From Raphanus sativus (Eukaryota; Streptophyta; Magnoliopsida; Brassicales; Brassicaceae), in NCBI RefSeq assembly GCF_000801105.2, contig NW_026615401.1:1-64000 (forward strand): a DNA stretch of 64,000 bases. Reading direction: 5' to 3'. Below are positions 50,547 to 61,483 of the stretch, piece after piece; the stretch's first letter is position 1; every line of letters begins with the position of its first letter. The notes beneath the pieces are model-generated. The model searched no databases. It was not told where the DNA came from and saw only the letters and a list, made by a program, of their open reading frames with translations. Made by a program: the position numbers and the translations under genes.

Positions 50547-50585
50547 CTCCCCCTCAAGCTTTACCATACAGCATGGTTAAGCTTG
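50547..50585 (-). other. C polypurine tract and adjoining hairpin
   Basis: Minus-strand GAGGGGGAG (50547-50555), with inverted repeat CAAGCTTTACC (50555-50565) / GGTTAAGCTTG (50575-50585), one mismatch. Confidence 0.78.
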
Positions 50586-50613
50586 GAACCCATGAAGACA
50601 TCCCTCATTAAAA

Positions 50614-50657
50614 CCTTTTGTGTGAAAAACCCAATGGGACAAAAAACACACAAGAGG
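50614..50657 (-). promoter_or_regulatory. Conserved 3' stem-loop (C)
   Basis: 11-bp stem CCTTTTGTGTG (50614-50624) / CACACAAGAGG (50647-50657) with one non-canonical pair, around the shared loop (core CCCAATGGGAC). About 30 nt past the polyprotein stop. Confidence 0.8.
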
Positions 50658-50689
50658 AAAAAGAGTAGATGCTTCATGGCTTAAGAGGA

Positions 50690-53600
50690 TCATGATCTAG
50701 ACAGGTTTATGAGTCCTAATCTTGGATGGATGGACTCACAGACCTTAGTGCTTGCTCCTTTGGTGAAGATATCAGCTAGCTGGTCTTCACTTCTAGTGTA
50801 GCAAGGTAAGATAATCTTCTGCTCCACTGCTTGTCTAACCTTGTGACAATCCACTTCAATATGCTTTGTCCTCTCATGAAACACTGAGTTTGAAGCTATA
50901 TGAATGGCTGCCTGGTTATCACAGTGCATTGTGATTGGTGTTGTTGTCTCAATGCCCAAGTCTCTTAGCAGGTTTCTGATCCATATGAGCTCACTAGTAA
51001 GCTTCCTCATTGCTCTATATTCTGCCTCAGCACTTGAACATGATACCACCTTCTGTTTCTTGCTTTTCCAAGTACCAGATTGCCTCCTATGAATGTGCAG
51101 TAGCCAGTAGTAGACCTCCTGTCCACTCTATCACCAGCCCAATCTGCATCACAATATCCAACAATCTCTGTGCTCTTGTTGCAACCCATCCAAACACCTT
51201 GACCAGGAGCCTCCCTTAGATACCTCATGATTCTTTCTACCATATTCCAATGGTGAACTTTTGGTGCTTGCATATGCTGGCTAACTTGATTCACAGCAAA
51301 GCAGATGTCTGGCCTTGTAATGGTGAGATAGATCAGCTTCCCAACCATCCTTCTATAGAGTTTGAAGTCTCCAAATGGTGTATCTTCAAACTCCCCCTCA
51401 CGCAAGACCTTGTAACCTTCTTCAAGTGGTGTCTTGGCTACTCTTGCTCCAAGCTTTCCTGCCTCATTTAAAAGATCAAGTGTGTACTTTCTTTGAGATA
51501 AGAATAGCCCCTCCTTAGAGCGGCATATCTCAATCCCTAGAAAGTACTTTAGCTCACCCAAATCTTTAATATCAAAGCTAGATTTAAGGAAAGCTTTAGT
51601 AGAGATGATACCTTCCTTGTTGCTTCCTGTGATGATGATATCATCTACATAGATCAGTATCACCACAATTCCTTGCTTGCTTGTGAGGGTGAAGAGAGTG
51701 TGATCAGCTTCTGATTTTACAAACCCTCTTCCATTGAGAGTTGTACTCAGCTTGTGGTACCAAGCTCTTGGTGACTGTTTTAATCCATAGATGGCCTTCT
51801 TTAACCTTAAAACATTTCCTGGCTTGACCATGTCTTCCATACCAGGAGGTGGTCTCATGTACACCTCATCCTCTAGCTCTCCTTGTAGGAAGGCATTCTT
51901 GACATCCATCTGCCATAAATCCCATTCCAAGTTTACAGCCAAGGAGAGCACAATCCTTATGGTGTGGAGCTTAGCTACTGGTGCAAAAGTATCCAGGTAG
52001 TCTTCTCCATAGACTTGGGTGTATCCTCTTGCAACTAGCCTTGTCTTTTTCCTTTCTGGTTTCCCATTTGCTTGGTACTTAATGGTAAAGAGTAGGCGGC
52101 TTGTGACTGCTTTCTTCCTTTGGGCAGTTCAGTCTCATACCAAGTGTCATTCTTGATCATGGCCCCAACTTCATCTCCAACAGACTCTCTCCACTCATCA
52201 TCCTCCATAGCTTCTTCATAAGTCTTTGGAATATATTCTTGATCCAGGTTGATGATGAAAGCTACATGCTCTTGAGGATAGCTTGCAAAGGAGCAGGTTG
52301 CTTGGATAGGATGAGCCACTGCATTGCTGTTGAAGTATACTCTGGTGTTGCTCCAGTTTGATGGATCTTTTCTCACTCTGGTACTTCTTCTCAATGGTTG
52401 AATATGCTCCTCTATCAATGCTTCTTCCTGTTCCTGCTCACCCTCATACTGATCAGATTCAGCTCCATCTTGATCATGAACTGACTCATCTGCTGGTGTT
52501 GATTCATGTTCATTGCCCCCTTCAGGATCAGGATGGACTGGCTCAGTAATAGGTGCTGCTTCTTCATTGGTTACAGCAACTGGTGGTGATGGGGTTGTTC
52601 TAGGCGCCTCACTGCTCCTAGGCTGAGAGATGCCTAAACTCTCCATGATGATTCTCAGGTTGTTTGCTCTATCAGATGGTCCTTGTGAGAGATCTCTAAG
52701 GCTTTCCCAGCTCTTCTCATCATAGTAACCCTTTGATTCTACAAACTGCACATCCCTTGAGACCATTACCCTCCTTGAATCTGGTGCATAGCACTTGTAT
52801 CCTTTCTGGGTGTGAGAGTATCCTATAAACATAGCTTTGATACTCTTGGGATCAAGCTTGTTTCTCTTCTCACCTGGTACCAAGACATAGCACACACAAC
52901 CAAACACACGTAAGTGATCAATAGGAGGTTTAGTCTTGTTTAATACCTGAAATGGTGAGATATCTTTAAGGACTTTGGTGGGGACTCTGTTGATAAGATA
53001 GCATGCGGTCACAACAGCATCTCCCCAAAATCTTTTAGGTACATTGGAGTGAAACATCATGCTCCTTGCAACCTCCATGAGATGGCGATTTTTCCTCTCA
53101 GCCACTCCATTCTGTTGTGGTGTGTATGGGCAGCTTGTCTGGTGTATAATTCCATGTTTTGCTAAGTGTTGTTTGAAAGCATGGCCAGTGTATTCTCCTC
53201 CATTATCTGACCTAAAAATTTTGATCTTGGAATTGAAATGGTTAGTGACATAGTTTTGGAAGTTAATAAAAGCTTCTAAGACTCTATCTTTACTTGGAAT
53301 CAGAGTGAGCCAAGTATACTTTGATTTTTCATCTATGAAAGTCACAAAATATTTATGGTTTTCTCTAGATACACAAGGTGCAGTCCAAACATCAGAGTGA
53401 ACAAGATCAAAACAATTCTCATAAATGGTCTTTGATGAAGAAAAAACAGATTTATGATGTTTACCAAGAATACAAGCCTCACAAGTTTCATTTTGCAAAG
53501 ACAGATTAGGTAACATCAATTTTAAAGCATGAGAATGAGGATGGCCTAATCTAGCATGCCATAACACATCATTAGCTAAAACAGAAGCAGAATTAAAAGC

Positions 53601-53934
53601 ATAAGAGGAATCTGATCTAGGCTTGGTATCTTCAAGAAAATATAGCTCTCCCTTGCTCACACCTTTGCCCAGCATCTTACTGGTCTTAATATCCTGAAAG
53701 CACACATCATTAGGACTAAAAATAACATTGCACTGTAAATCATTAGTGGCTCTTTTCACAGATAAAAGATTAGAAGCAAAGGTTGGCATATAAAAAGCTT
53801 GAGATTCTTTATTAAACAGATTCAGATTTCCTACTCCTTCTATGGGAATTCTATCACCATTTGCTATCACAACACTTCCTAGAGCTGGTTTAATATCACT
53901 AATCAGTTTAGCATCCCTAATCATATGATGAGAA
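50690..53934 (-). pseudogene. C polyprotein, 3' part: protease end to RNase H
   Basis: Resumes at HHMIRDAKL, directly after the G2 insertion. Integrase (HSDVWTAP, FRSDNGGEYTG, NGVAERKNRH), acidic linker, RT with YVDD and RNase H are recognisable. Two single-base deletions break it: near 52120 (after ELPKG, before AVTSRLLFTIKY) and near 51075 (GGNLV, before TWKSKKQKVV). The final frame ends at 50690. With the G2 insertion, C cannot make its own proteins. Confidence 0.9.
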
Positions 53935-54710
53935 TGATATGATTCCAGATCATGTCAAGAAGAACAAGGACCAACCAGCTGAAGAAGAAGATGCCTAAGA
54001 CCTTTCTAAAGGTCCCGTGACTCGTGCAAGATCAAAGAAGCTCAAGGAAGCTATTGGAGGCTTAATCAGAAAGTCTTTGAAGAAAGAAAGTCTTGAAGGA
54101 AGCTTGATACTTCAAGACCCACTCATCACCATTCAAGTCATCATACCATCAAGCTGAGTATCATCTAGGCTAGCAAGAGAAGTGTGCTCTTTTCCTGTCT
54201 TAGTTTTTGTCCCATTGGGTTTTGCTAAGATAGGTTTTTAACGAGGCCTTGTCTTGCTATTTCAAATCACCTAGTATGATACTCTCGGACCAGACTACAT
54301 TATGTATCTTATTCTATCTTAGACTATGCTTTTTATTTCGTTTACACAAGTCAAAGGGAGCCTGTTCCTTTATGACTATTAGTTGTTTCCGAGACCTTGT
54401 GCATGTACAAGGCTCTCACTATATATTCTGGTCGAGCAAGTCTAATAAGATCATCATCTTTAACCTAAAAACCTTTCTCTTCTCTTATTGCTATCAACAA
54501 GAGTTCGAGAGTTCTGGTGTGTCATATCCAGAGTCTAAGGACTTCTCCTTTAGTGTGTCATATCTAAAGTAGTCGTCTAGGAGTATCAAAGAGTCATCCG
54601 CATCTCTTTGTGTCACCAATCGCATCCACAAGCCTTGGAAGATTGAGTTTTGATTCATCTTTGCAAGGATCTATCCAATATCATCCAGAGTTCATCCTAG
54701 GGTCGTGTTA
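53935..54710 (+). repeat. G2 5' LTR
   Basis: 776 bp, TGATATGATT to GTCGTGTTA. Carries a copy of the stem-loop at 54194-54234 and a TATATATT motif at 54420-54427. The LTR-encoded polyprotein tail has acquired a stop here (GCCTAAGAC against GCCTTAGAC in the 3' LTR), which does not affect the functional copy. Confidence 0.96.
54420..54427 (+). promoter_or_regulatory. G2 promoter TATA-like motif
   Basis: TATATATT in the 5' LTR, about 290 bp from the LTR end, at a place comparable to the G1 TATAAATA. Motif only. Confidence 0.45.
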
Positions 54711-54712
54711 AG

Positions 54713-54724
54713 TGGTATCAGAGC
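54713..54724 (+). other. G2 primer-binding site
   Basis: TGGTATCAGAGC, initiator tRNA-Met type, two bases (AG) after the LTR end; G1 has the same 2-nt spacing. Confidence 0.93.
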
Positions 54725-55070
54725 AGCTCTGGATAGGGAAGTTTCGATCTTTTGCTGTTTTCAAATAAGAACCCTTCAACTTCTTTTGAATACATCGATC
54801 GATCTGTGTTCTTTGTTGTGTTATTTCAATAGATCTGTTCGTTTCAATATCTATTGTTGTTGTTTGAATCAAATCCTGATAGATCTAAGAAGTTTCATCA
54901 TATTTGATCTTAATCTGTTTCGATTTCGTGTGATAAAAGTTATCAAGTTTTGATCTTTTCAAATTGTGTTGCCTTAGATCGCAAGTTTTTCCTTTTAATC
55001 AAAGTTGTTTCCTTTTTAAATTTTCTTGAACATCTTACTTGTTTAGATTGTTTCTTTGTTTCAGGTACCA
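54725..55070 (+). other. G2 untranslated leader
   Basis: 346 bp, strongly T-rich, ending TTTGTTTCAG / GTACCAATG just before the Gag start. GGATAGGGAAGT near its beginning is shared with G1 and could supply a splice donor. Splicing is inference. Confidence 0.5.
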
Positions 55071-58000
55071 ATGGGGAATGAGACAGATGAGGAAGCAGAA
55101 CTTGTAAGAAAGAGTAAGCTACTAAGGGAGGAGATGACAGAACAGTTGAAGCAAACTCTGATCACTACTGTGGCTGATATGATCAAGACTAGCATCACGG
55201 GTCTTCGTGATGAGATAAGACAAGAGCTACGACAAGCTACTGGTCAGGGCCATAGTAATGAATCTAGAAGAGACAGAAGAGGTCAGAGTCCACATAATCA
55301 TCCTGAACCAAGGAGAGATCGTAGAGAGCATGCTGAATCTCATGAAACAGACAACTACTATGAGCGTCACCGGTCTGAACTCAGTGGATCTTCTTCATCA
55401 AGAGGTAGTAGGAGAAGGCAGAGACGTGATCATGATGAAAGAAGGACTCAGAGAGATGAGTTCAATGGATTGAAGATCAAAATTCCTCCTTTTCATGGCA
55501 AGGTTGATCCGGATGCTTACTTGGAGTGGGAGAAGAAGATTGAACTAGTCTTCAATTGCAAACACTACACCAACGCTCAAAGAATCCAAATTGCAGCTAC
55601 TGAGTTCCATGACTATGCCTTGAGTTGGTGGGATCAATTGGTAACTAGTAGAAGACTCAACCAAGAGTATCCAGTTGAATCTTGGCAAGAGATGAAGTCT
55701 CTTATGCGCAAGAGGTTTGTGCCTAACCATTACCACAGAGATCTACATCAGAAACTAAGAAGACTCACGCAAGGTTCCAAGACTGTTGAGGAGTATTATC
55801 AAGAGCTAGAGTTGCTGATGTTGAGAGCTAGTATTTCAGAGGACAGAGAAGCTACTATGGCAAGATTCCTTGGAGGGCTAAACCGTGAGATACAAGACAA
55901 TGTTGAGATGCAACACTATGTGGAGATAGAAGAGATGTTGCATAAAGCTATCTTGGTGGAACAGCAGCTTAAGAGAAAGAGTCACTCACGTGGTAGCTTT
56001 GGTTCCACACGATTCCAACATTCAAAAGAAGATAAGTCTAGCTTCCAAAAAGAGAGTAAGCCTCAGCCTAAAGAAGAACCGAAACCTGCTAGCATCTACA
56101 ACAAAGATAAAAGCAAGGTTGAAACAACTAGTTCAAGAGCCAGAGATGTCAAGTGCTTCAAGTGTCAAGGTCGTGGTCACTATGCCAATGAATGTACCAA
56201 CAAAAGGGTAATGATACTGCTTGATAATGGCGAGTTTGAATCTGAAGCTGAGAAAGAAGATCATACTAAGGATCAGTCTGAAGAAGAGTATGAAGAAGAG
56301 CCGGTCAATGGAAGGTTACTAGTGGCAAGGAGAAACCTTAGTCTTCAAACTAAGACCGAAGAGCTTGAGCAAAGAGAGAACCTATTCTACACACGGTGCT
56401 TGGTACAAGGAAAGGTCTGCAGCCTCATAGTTGATGGTGGTAGTTGTGTCAACGTTGCGAGTGAAACCATGGTTCAAAAGCTTGGATTAAAGGTTCAGAA
56501 ACATCCAAAACCCTATAGACTCCAGTGGCTCAATGATGAGGGCGAGATGAAGGTCTCTGATCAGGTTCTAGTTCCCTTATCCATTGGAAAATATGAGGAT
56601 GAGATCTTGTGTGACATTTTGCCTATGGAAGCAAGTCACATACTGCTGGGAAGGCCTTGGCAATCTGACAGACGTGTAGTTCATGATGGCTTTACCAACA
56701 AGCACTCCTTTGAGTTTAAAGGCAGAAAGACAGTACTAGTGCCACTATCTCCAAAAGAAGTACATCAAGATCAGCTGCAGCTTCAAAAGAAAAAGGAGAT
56801 TGATCTTAAACCGACTCAAACCAAGCAACACAACTTCTATGCCAAAACTGGTGATATCAAGAGATCTCTTCACTCTAATCAATCTATTCTCTTATTCATC
56901 TACAAAGAATCTCTCTTGAATCTAACTGATTTTGCACCGGTGTACCCGAGTGAGATGATGTCTCTTTTACAGGAATATGATGATGTGTTTCCAGATGATA
57001 GTCCTACAGGGTTGCCACCAATACGTGGGATTGAGCATCAGATTGACTTTGTACCTGGATCCACACTTCCTAACCGACCTGCTTATAGAACCAATCCAAT
57101 AGAAACCAAAGAGCTACAAAGACAAGTAGATGAGTTGATGGAGAAGGGTCACATCCGAGAGAGCATGAGTCCTTGTGCTGTTCCTGTCTTACTAGTACCC
57201 AAGAAGGATGGGAGCTGGCGCATGTGTGTTGATTGTAGAGCAATCAACAATATCACGGTGAAGTATCGACACCCTATCCCTAGACTTGATGATATGCTTG
57301 ATGAATTGCATGGTTCTAGCATCTTTTCTAAAATTGATTTAAAGAGTGGCTATCATCAGATTAGGATGCAAGAAGGTGATGAATGGAAAACTGCATTTAA
57401 AACTAAACATGGATTGTATGAGTGGTTAGTTATGCCATTCGGATTGACAAATGCACCTAGTACATTCATGAGGTTGATGAATCATGTGCTTAGATCATTC
57501 ATAGGTTCATTTGTTGTAGTTTACTTTGATGACATCCTTGTCTACAGCAAGAGTTTAGAAGAACATATAGTTCATCTTAGGTCTGTTCTTGATGTTTTGA
57601 GAAAGGAAAAGCTTTATGCTAACCTTAAGAAATGCACCTTTTGTACGGATAACTTGGTCTTTTTAGGCTTTGTTGTGAGTGCAGATGGAGTTAAGGTTGA
57701 TCAAGAAAAGATAAGAGCCATACAAGAGTGGCCCATTCCTAAGACAATCAGTGAGGTCCGGAGCTTTCATGGTCTTGCTGGCTTCTACAGAAGATTTGTA
57801 AGGGATTTCAGCACTCTTGCAGCCCCACTAACCGAAATCATCAAGAAGGACGTAGGCTTTAAATGGGAAGAAGCACAAGAAGCCGCCTTTCAATGCCTAA
57901 AAGAGAAGCTTACTAATGCTCCCCTTCTTATACTTCCAGATTTTAATAAAACTTTTGAGATAGAATGTGATGCTTCCGGTATAGGTATTGGTGCTGTCTT

Positions 58001-59807
58001 GATGCAGGATAAGAGACCTATAGCTTACTTCAGTGAGAAGCTCGGAGGAGCTACACTCAACTATGCAACATATGACAAGGAGTTGTATGCACTTGTGAGG
58101 GCTCTACAAACTTGGCAACACTACCTTTGGCCTAAGGAGTTTGTGATACACACGGATCATGAGTCTCTTAAGTACTTAAAGGGTCAAAACAAACTCAGCA
58201 AGAGACACGCCAGATGGGTTGAGTTCATAGAAACATTTCCTTATGTCATCAGGTACAAACAAGGTAAAGAAAACATAGTTGCTGATGCTCTCTCCCGAAG
58301 GTATGTTCTCTTAAACACTCTAGATGCTAAACTCTTAGGATTTGAGCAATTCAAAGAGATGTATGAAACTGATCTTGACTTTAAAGAAGCTTATCTATCT
58401 TGTGAAAAGATTGCTAAAGGTCACTACTTTAGGCATGAAGGATATTTGTTTTATGATAATCGCCTATGTGTACCTAACTGTTCTATGAGAGAGTTGTTTA
58501 CTAGGGAAGCTCACGGAGGAAGCTTAATGGGACACTTTGGTATTGCCAAGACTCTTAAGGTTTTGCAGGATCATTTCTTTTGGCCTCACATGAAGAAAGA
58601 TGTAGAGAAGATATGCCAGAGATGTGCAACTTGCAAACAAGCTAAGTCCAAAGTTCAGTCTCATGGTTTGTATACTCCTCTCCCTATTCCTTATCACCCA
58701 TGGAATGACATTTCTATGGATTTTATTGTTGGATTGCCTAGGACTAGAACCGGAAAGGATTCAATCTTTGTAGTTGTCGATAGGTTCTCCAAAATGGCTC
58801 ACTTTATTGCTTGTCACAAAACTGATGATGCATTGCATGTTTCTAATTTGTTCTTTAAAGAGATAGTTCGTTTGCATGGCATGCCTAAGACCATTGTTTC
58901 AGATAGAGATACTAAATTCCTTAGTTACTTTTGGAAAACTTTGTGGTCTAAGCTAGGAACTAAGTTGTTGTTTTCTACTACATGTCATCCGCAAACTGAT
59001 GGTCAAACTGAGGTAGTGAATAGAACATTAGGAACTCTCTTGCGTGCATTCATCAAAAAGAATTTGAAGTCTTGGGAAGAACATTTGCCTCATTGTGAAT
59101 TTGCATACAATCATGCTGTGCATTCTGCTTCTAAGTTTTCACCCTTTGAAATTGTTTATGGGTTCAATCCCACTTCTCCTTTGGATCTAATGCCTTTACC
59201 TGAGTGTGCTAGAGTTAGCTTTGATGGAAAAAGAAAGGCCGAGATGGTGCAGGAGATCCATAAGCAAGCACGCCACAACATTGAAGAGAAAACAAAGTTG
59301 TATGCTAAGCATGCAAACAAAGGCAGACGTGAGATGATCTTTGAAGAAGGAGATCTTGTTTGGGTTCACCTTAGAAAAGAAAGATTTCCAAACGAGAGGA
59401 AGTCCAAGATAATGCCAAGGATTGATGGACCATTTGAGATCGTGAAGAAGCTTAGCAACAATGCCTACAAGCTTGATCTAAAGGGAAGGTATGATGTGAG
59501 TAATAGTTTTAATGTTGCTGATTTGGTTCCTTTTATTGCAGATGATCCAGATTTGAGGACAAATCCTTTTCAAGAGGGAGGGAATGATATGATTCCAGAT
59601 CATGTCAAGAAGAACAAGGACCAACCAGCTGAAGAAGAAGATGCCTTAGACCTTTCTAAAGGTCCCGTGACTCGTGCAAGATCAAAGAAGCTCAAGGAAG
59701 CTATTGGAGGCTTAATCAGAAAGTCTTTGAAGAAAGAAAGTCTTGAAGGAAGCTTGATACTTCAAGACCCACTCATCACCATTCAAGTCATCATACCATC
59801 AAGCTGA
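55071..59807 (+). CDS. G2 Gag-Pol polyprotein (Ty3/Gypsy, CRM-like)
   Basis: Intact ORF of 1578 codons from ATG 55071; the upstream in-frame codons have no ATG. Gag core about 140-295; CCHC knuckle C362, C365, H370, C375; protease [11 protein letters not shown] with Asp at 455; RT about 690-875 with YFDD 818-821; RNase H D967, E1004, D1029; integrase H1148, H1155, C1185, C1188, with D1217, D1278, E1314 (DD35E). No canonical chromodomain is obvious. The C-terminus ([10 protein letters not shown], then [18 protein letters not shown]) crosses the polypurine tract, and the last 73 residues lie in the 3' LTR, as described for CR motifs of CRM elements. Aligns end to end with G1. Probably competent. 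Confidence 0.96.
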   Translation: MGNETDEEAELVRKSKLLREEMTEQLKQTLITTVADMIKTSITGLRDEIRQELRQATGQGHSNESRRDRRGQSPHNHPEPRRDRREHAESHETDNYYERHRSELSGSSSSRGSRRRQRRDHDERRTQRDEFNGLKIKIPPFHGKVDPDAYLEWEKKIELVFNCKHYTNAQRIQIAATEFHDYALSWWDQLVTSRRLNQEYPVESWQEMKSLMRKRFVPNHYHRDLHQKLRRLTQGSKTVEEYYQELELLMLRASISEDREATMARFLGGLNREIQDNVEMQHYVEIEEMLHKAILVEQQLKRKSHSRGSFGSTRFQHSKEDKSSFQKESKPQPKEEPKPASIYNKDKSKVETTSSRARDVKCFKCQGRGHYANECTNKRVMILLDNGEFESEAEKEDHTKDQSEEEYEEEPVNGRLLVARRNLSLQTKTEELEQRENLFYTRCLVQGKVCSLIVDGGSCVNVASETMVQKLGLKVQKHPKPYRLQWLNDEGEMKVSDQVLVPLSIGKYEDEILCDILPMEASHILLGRPWQSDRRVVHDGFTNKHSFEFKGRKTVLVPLSPKEVHQDQLQLQKKKEIDLKPTQTKQHNFYAKTGDIKRSLHSNQSILLFIYKESLLNLTDFAPVYPSEMMSLLQEYDDVFPDDSPTGLPPIRGIEHQIDFVPGSTLPNRPAYRTNPIETKELQRQVDELMEKGHIRESMSPCAVPVLLVPKKDGSWRMCVDCRAINNITVKYRHPIPRLDDMLDELHGSSIFSKIDLKSGYHQIRMQEGDEWKTAFKTKHGLYEWLVMPFGLTNAPSTFMRLMNHVLRSFIGSFVVVYFDDILVYSKSLEEHIVHLRSVLDVLRKEKLYANLKKCTFCTDNLVFLGFVVSADGVKVDQEKIRAIQEWPIPKTISEVRSFHGLAGFYRRFVRDFSTLAAPLTEIIKKDVGFKWEEAQEAAFQCLKEKLTNAPLLILPDFNKTFEIECDASGIGIGAVLMQDKRPIAYFSEKLGGATLNYATYDKELYALVRALQTWQHYLWPKEFVIHTDHESLKYLKGQNKLSKRHARWVEFIETFPYVIRYKQGKENIVADALSRRYVLLNTLDAKLLGFEQFKEMYETDLDFKEAYLSCEKIAKGHYFRHEGYLFYDNRLCVPNCSMRELFTREAHGGSLMGHFGIAKTLKVLQDHFFWPHMKKDVEKICQRCATCKQAKSKVQSHGLYTPLPIPYHPWNDISMDFIVGLPRTRTGKDSIFVVVDRFSKMAHFIACHKTDDALHVSNLFFKEIVRLHGMPKTIVSDRDTKFLSYFWKTLWSKLGTKLLFSTTCHPQTDGQTEVVNRTLGTLLRAFIKKNLKSWEEHLPHCEFAYNHAVHSASKFSPFEIVYGFNPTSPLDLMPLPECARVSFDGKRKAEMVQEIHKQARHNIEEKTKLYAKHANKGRREMIFEEGDLVWVHLRKERFPNERKSKIMPRIDGPFEIVKKLSNNAYKLDLKGRYDVSNSFNVADLVPFIADDPDLRTNPFQEGGNDMIPDHVKKNKDQPAEEEDALDLSKGPVTRARSKKLKEAIGGLIRKSLKKESLEGSLILQDPLITIQVIIPSS
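59572..59584 (+). other. G2 polypurine tract
   Basis: AAGAGGGAGGGAA immediately before the 3' LTR start (TGATATG) and inside the reading frame (QEGGND). Confidence 0.9.
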
Positions 59808-60360
59808 GTATCATCTAGGCTAGCAAGAGAAGTGTGCTCTTTTCCTGTCTTAGTTTTTGTCCCATTGGGTTTTGCTAAGATAGGTTTTTAACGAGGCCTT
59901 GTCTTGCTATTTCAAATCACCTAGTATGATACTCTCGGACCAGACTACATTATGTATCTTATTCTATCTTAGACTATGCTTTTTATTTCGTTTACACAAG
60001 TCAAAGGGAGCCTGTTCCTTTATGACTATTAGTTGTTTCCGAGACCTTGTGCATGTACAAGGCTCTCACTATATATTCTGGTCGAGCAAGTCTAATAAGA
60101 TCATCATCTTTAATCTAAAAACCTTTCTCTTCTCTTATTGCTATCAACAAGAGTTCGAGAGTTCTGGTGTGTCATATCCAGAGTCTAAGGACTTCTCCTT
60201 TAGTGTGTCATATCTAAAGTAGTCGTCTAGGAGTATCAAAGAGACATCCGCATCTCTTTGTGTCACCAATCGCATCCACAAGCCTTGGAAGATTGAGTTT
60301 TGATTCATCTTTGCAAGGATCTATCCAATATCATCCAGAGTTCATCCTAGGGTCGTGTTA
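59585..60360 (+). repeat. G2 3' LTR
   Basis: 776 bp. The first 223 bp are coding (polyprotein tail and stop). Followed by the target duplication GAGAA. Confidence 0.96.
59844..59884 (+). promoter_or_regulatory. Conserved 3' stem-loop (G2)
   Basis: 10-bp stem CCTGTCTTAG (59844-59853) / CTAAGATAGG (59875-59884) with one G-T pair. Loop core GTCCCATTGGG. It is followed by TTTTTAACGAGGC, as in G1, and starts 37 nt after the stop. Confidence 0.85.
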
Positions 60361-60365
60361 GAGAA

Positions 60366-61483
60366 GCTCCTGAATCAATGATTAATGGCCTAGCAGTGTG
60401 AGATGCAGTGTGAATAGAATTTAAGGCATTAATACTTTGGTTACCAGAATTTGCATTGAGGGCTTTGATCAAGGCCTCAATGTCTGACTTCCTGATGAAT
60501 GCATCATCATGGGATGGCTGGGACATGGTGTGAGAGGTGGAACCACCAGTGTGGGTTGTAGAGATCAAGGCTCTCCCATCATCTCCCATGCGCATGTAAC
60601 TAGTTGGTGATGGAAGTTCCTGAGCTCTTGCTTCATTGGCTCTAGCCAAGTTGGGTTTGTTGGCTGAGGCTGGCCTGAGATGGGGGTGAAGGATCCAACA
60701 GTTTGTCTTGGTGTGGCCTTTGTACTTGCAATGCTCACAGATTACTGATTTGTCTCCTCCTCCCCTTGGCTTGAAGTGAGCTTTGTTAGCTGAAGCATTC
60801 TCCACCTTCTCAGCCTTGTGCACCATAGAGAGCTCTCCTTTTCCACCACCAAAGAGTCCATCTGAGCCTATCTCCTTTTGTAGTTGAGCACACACTTCAT
60901 CATAGCTTGGAAGCTCCTTGTCTCTTAGTATGTGCCTAACCACATCAGTGAAGCTTGGACTAAGTGTGAGGAGTAGTCCAAAGACTTTGTCTTGCTCACG
61001 CCTAGCCTCAATTACTTCAGGGTCATTGGAGCTTGGTCTTAGCATCTCTAACTCAGACCATAGCTGACTATACTTCCCAAGATGCTTGGTGAAGTCACCT
61101 TCTTCTTGCTGCAAGTTGTTGATGGCTCTTTTCACTTCATAGATTCTGGTGAGGTTTGAAGTGTGTCCATAAACCCTTTGCAAAGTGTCCCACAACTGTT
61201 TTGGAGTTGTGCAGTGACAATAAGTGTCCAAAAGTGGACCATCAAGAGAGCTATGCAAGATAGACAGCACCATGAGATCTTCCTGAGCCCATTTGCCTTC
61301 ATCTATCACTACAATCTCCTTGCCATCTTCTCCTTGGGTAGTTTGCTTTGGAGCTGAACTTGAAGTCACATGCTGCCAAAGTCCTCTTCCTCCAAGGGCT
61401 GTCATAGTCATCCTGGACCAAGTGATGTAGTTTCCTGGCCCCTTGAGTGTGACTGGAATCCTCACAGGATGATAGTTCTCCAT
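60366..61483 (-). pseudogene. C polyprotein, 5' part: Gag to protease motif
   Basis: ATG 61483 (MENYHPVRIP), about 310 nt after the primer-binding site. Gag (GNYITWSRM to EVCAQLQKE), CCHC knuckle CEHCKYKGHTKTNC, then protease LIIDSGAS, where G2 interrupts. This half has no internal lesion. The full C frame needs the segment ending at 53934. Confidence 0.9.

Larger units (their letters stand above)
53935..60360 (+). mobile_element. G2: full-length Ty3/Gypsy (CRM-like) retrotransposon
   Basis: Plus-strand element with 776-bp LTRs (53935-54710, 59585-60360) differing at three positions I can see, intact primer-binding site, polypurine tract and ORF. The 5-bp duplication GAGAA (53930-53934, 60361-60365) is perfect. 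It sits between GAS and HHM of the Copia C protease motif. LTR termini TG...TTA, as in G1. Confidence 0.96.

Noticed and set aside
54249..54572. 107-codon ORF in G2 LTRs (also 59899-60222)
   Set aside because: Overlaps promoter and untranslated LTR sequence; absent as a frame in G1.
55071..59807. Protease motif DGG instead of D-S/T-G as a defect in G1 and G2
   Set aside because: Both independent intact copies have it and I recall IDGGSC as usual in plant chromoviruses; probably normal.
53930..60365. Targeting of the Copia protease motif by G2
   Set aside because: A single insertion; position most likely chance.
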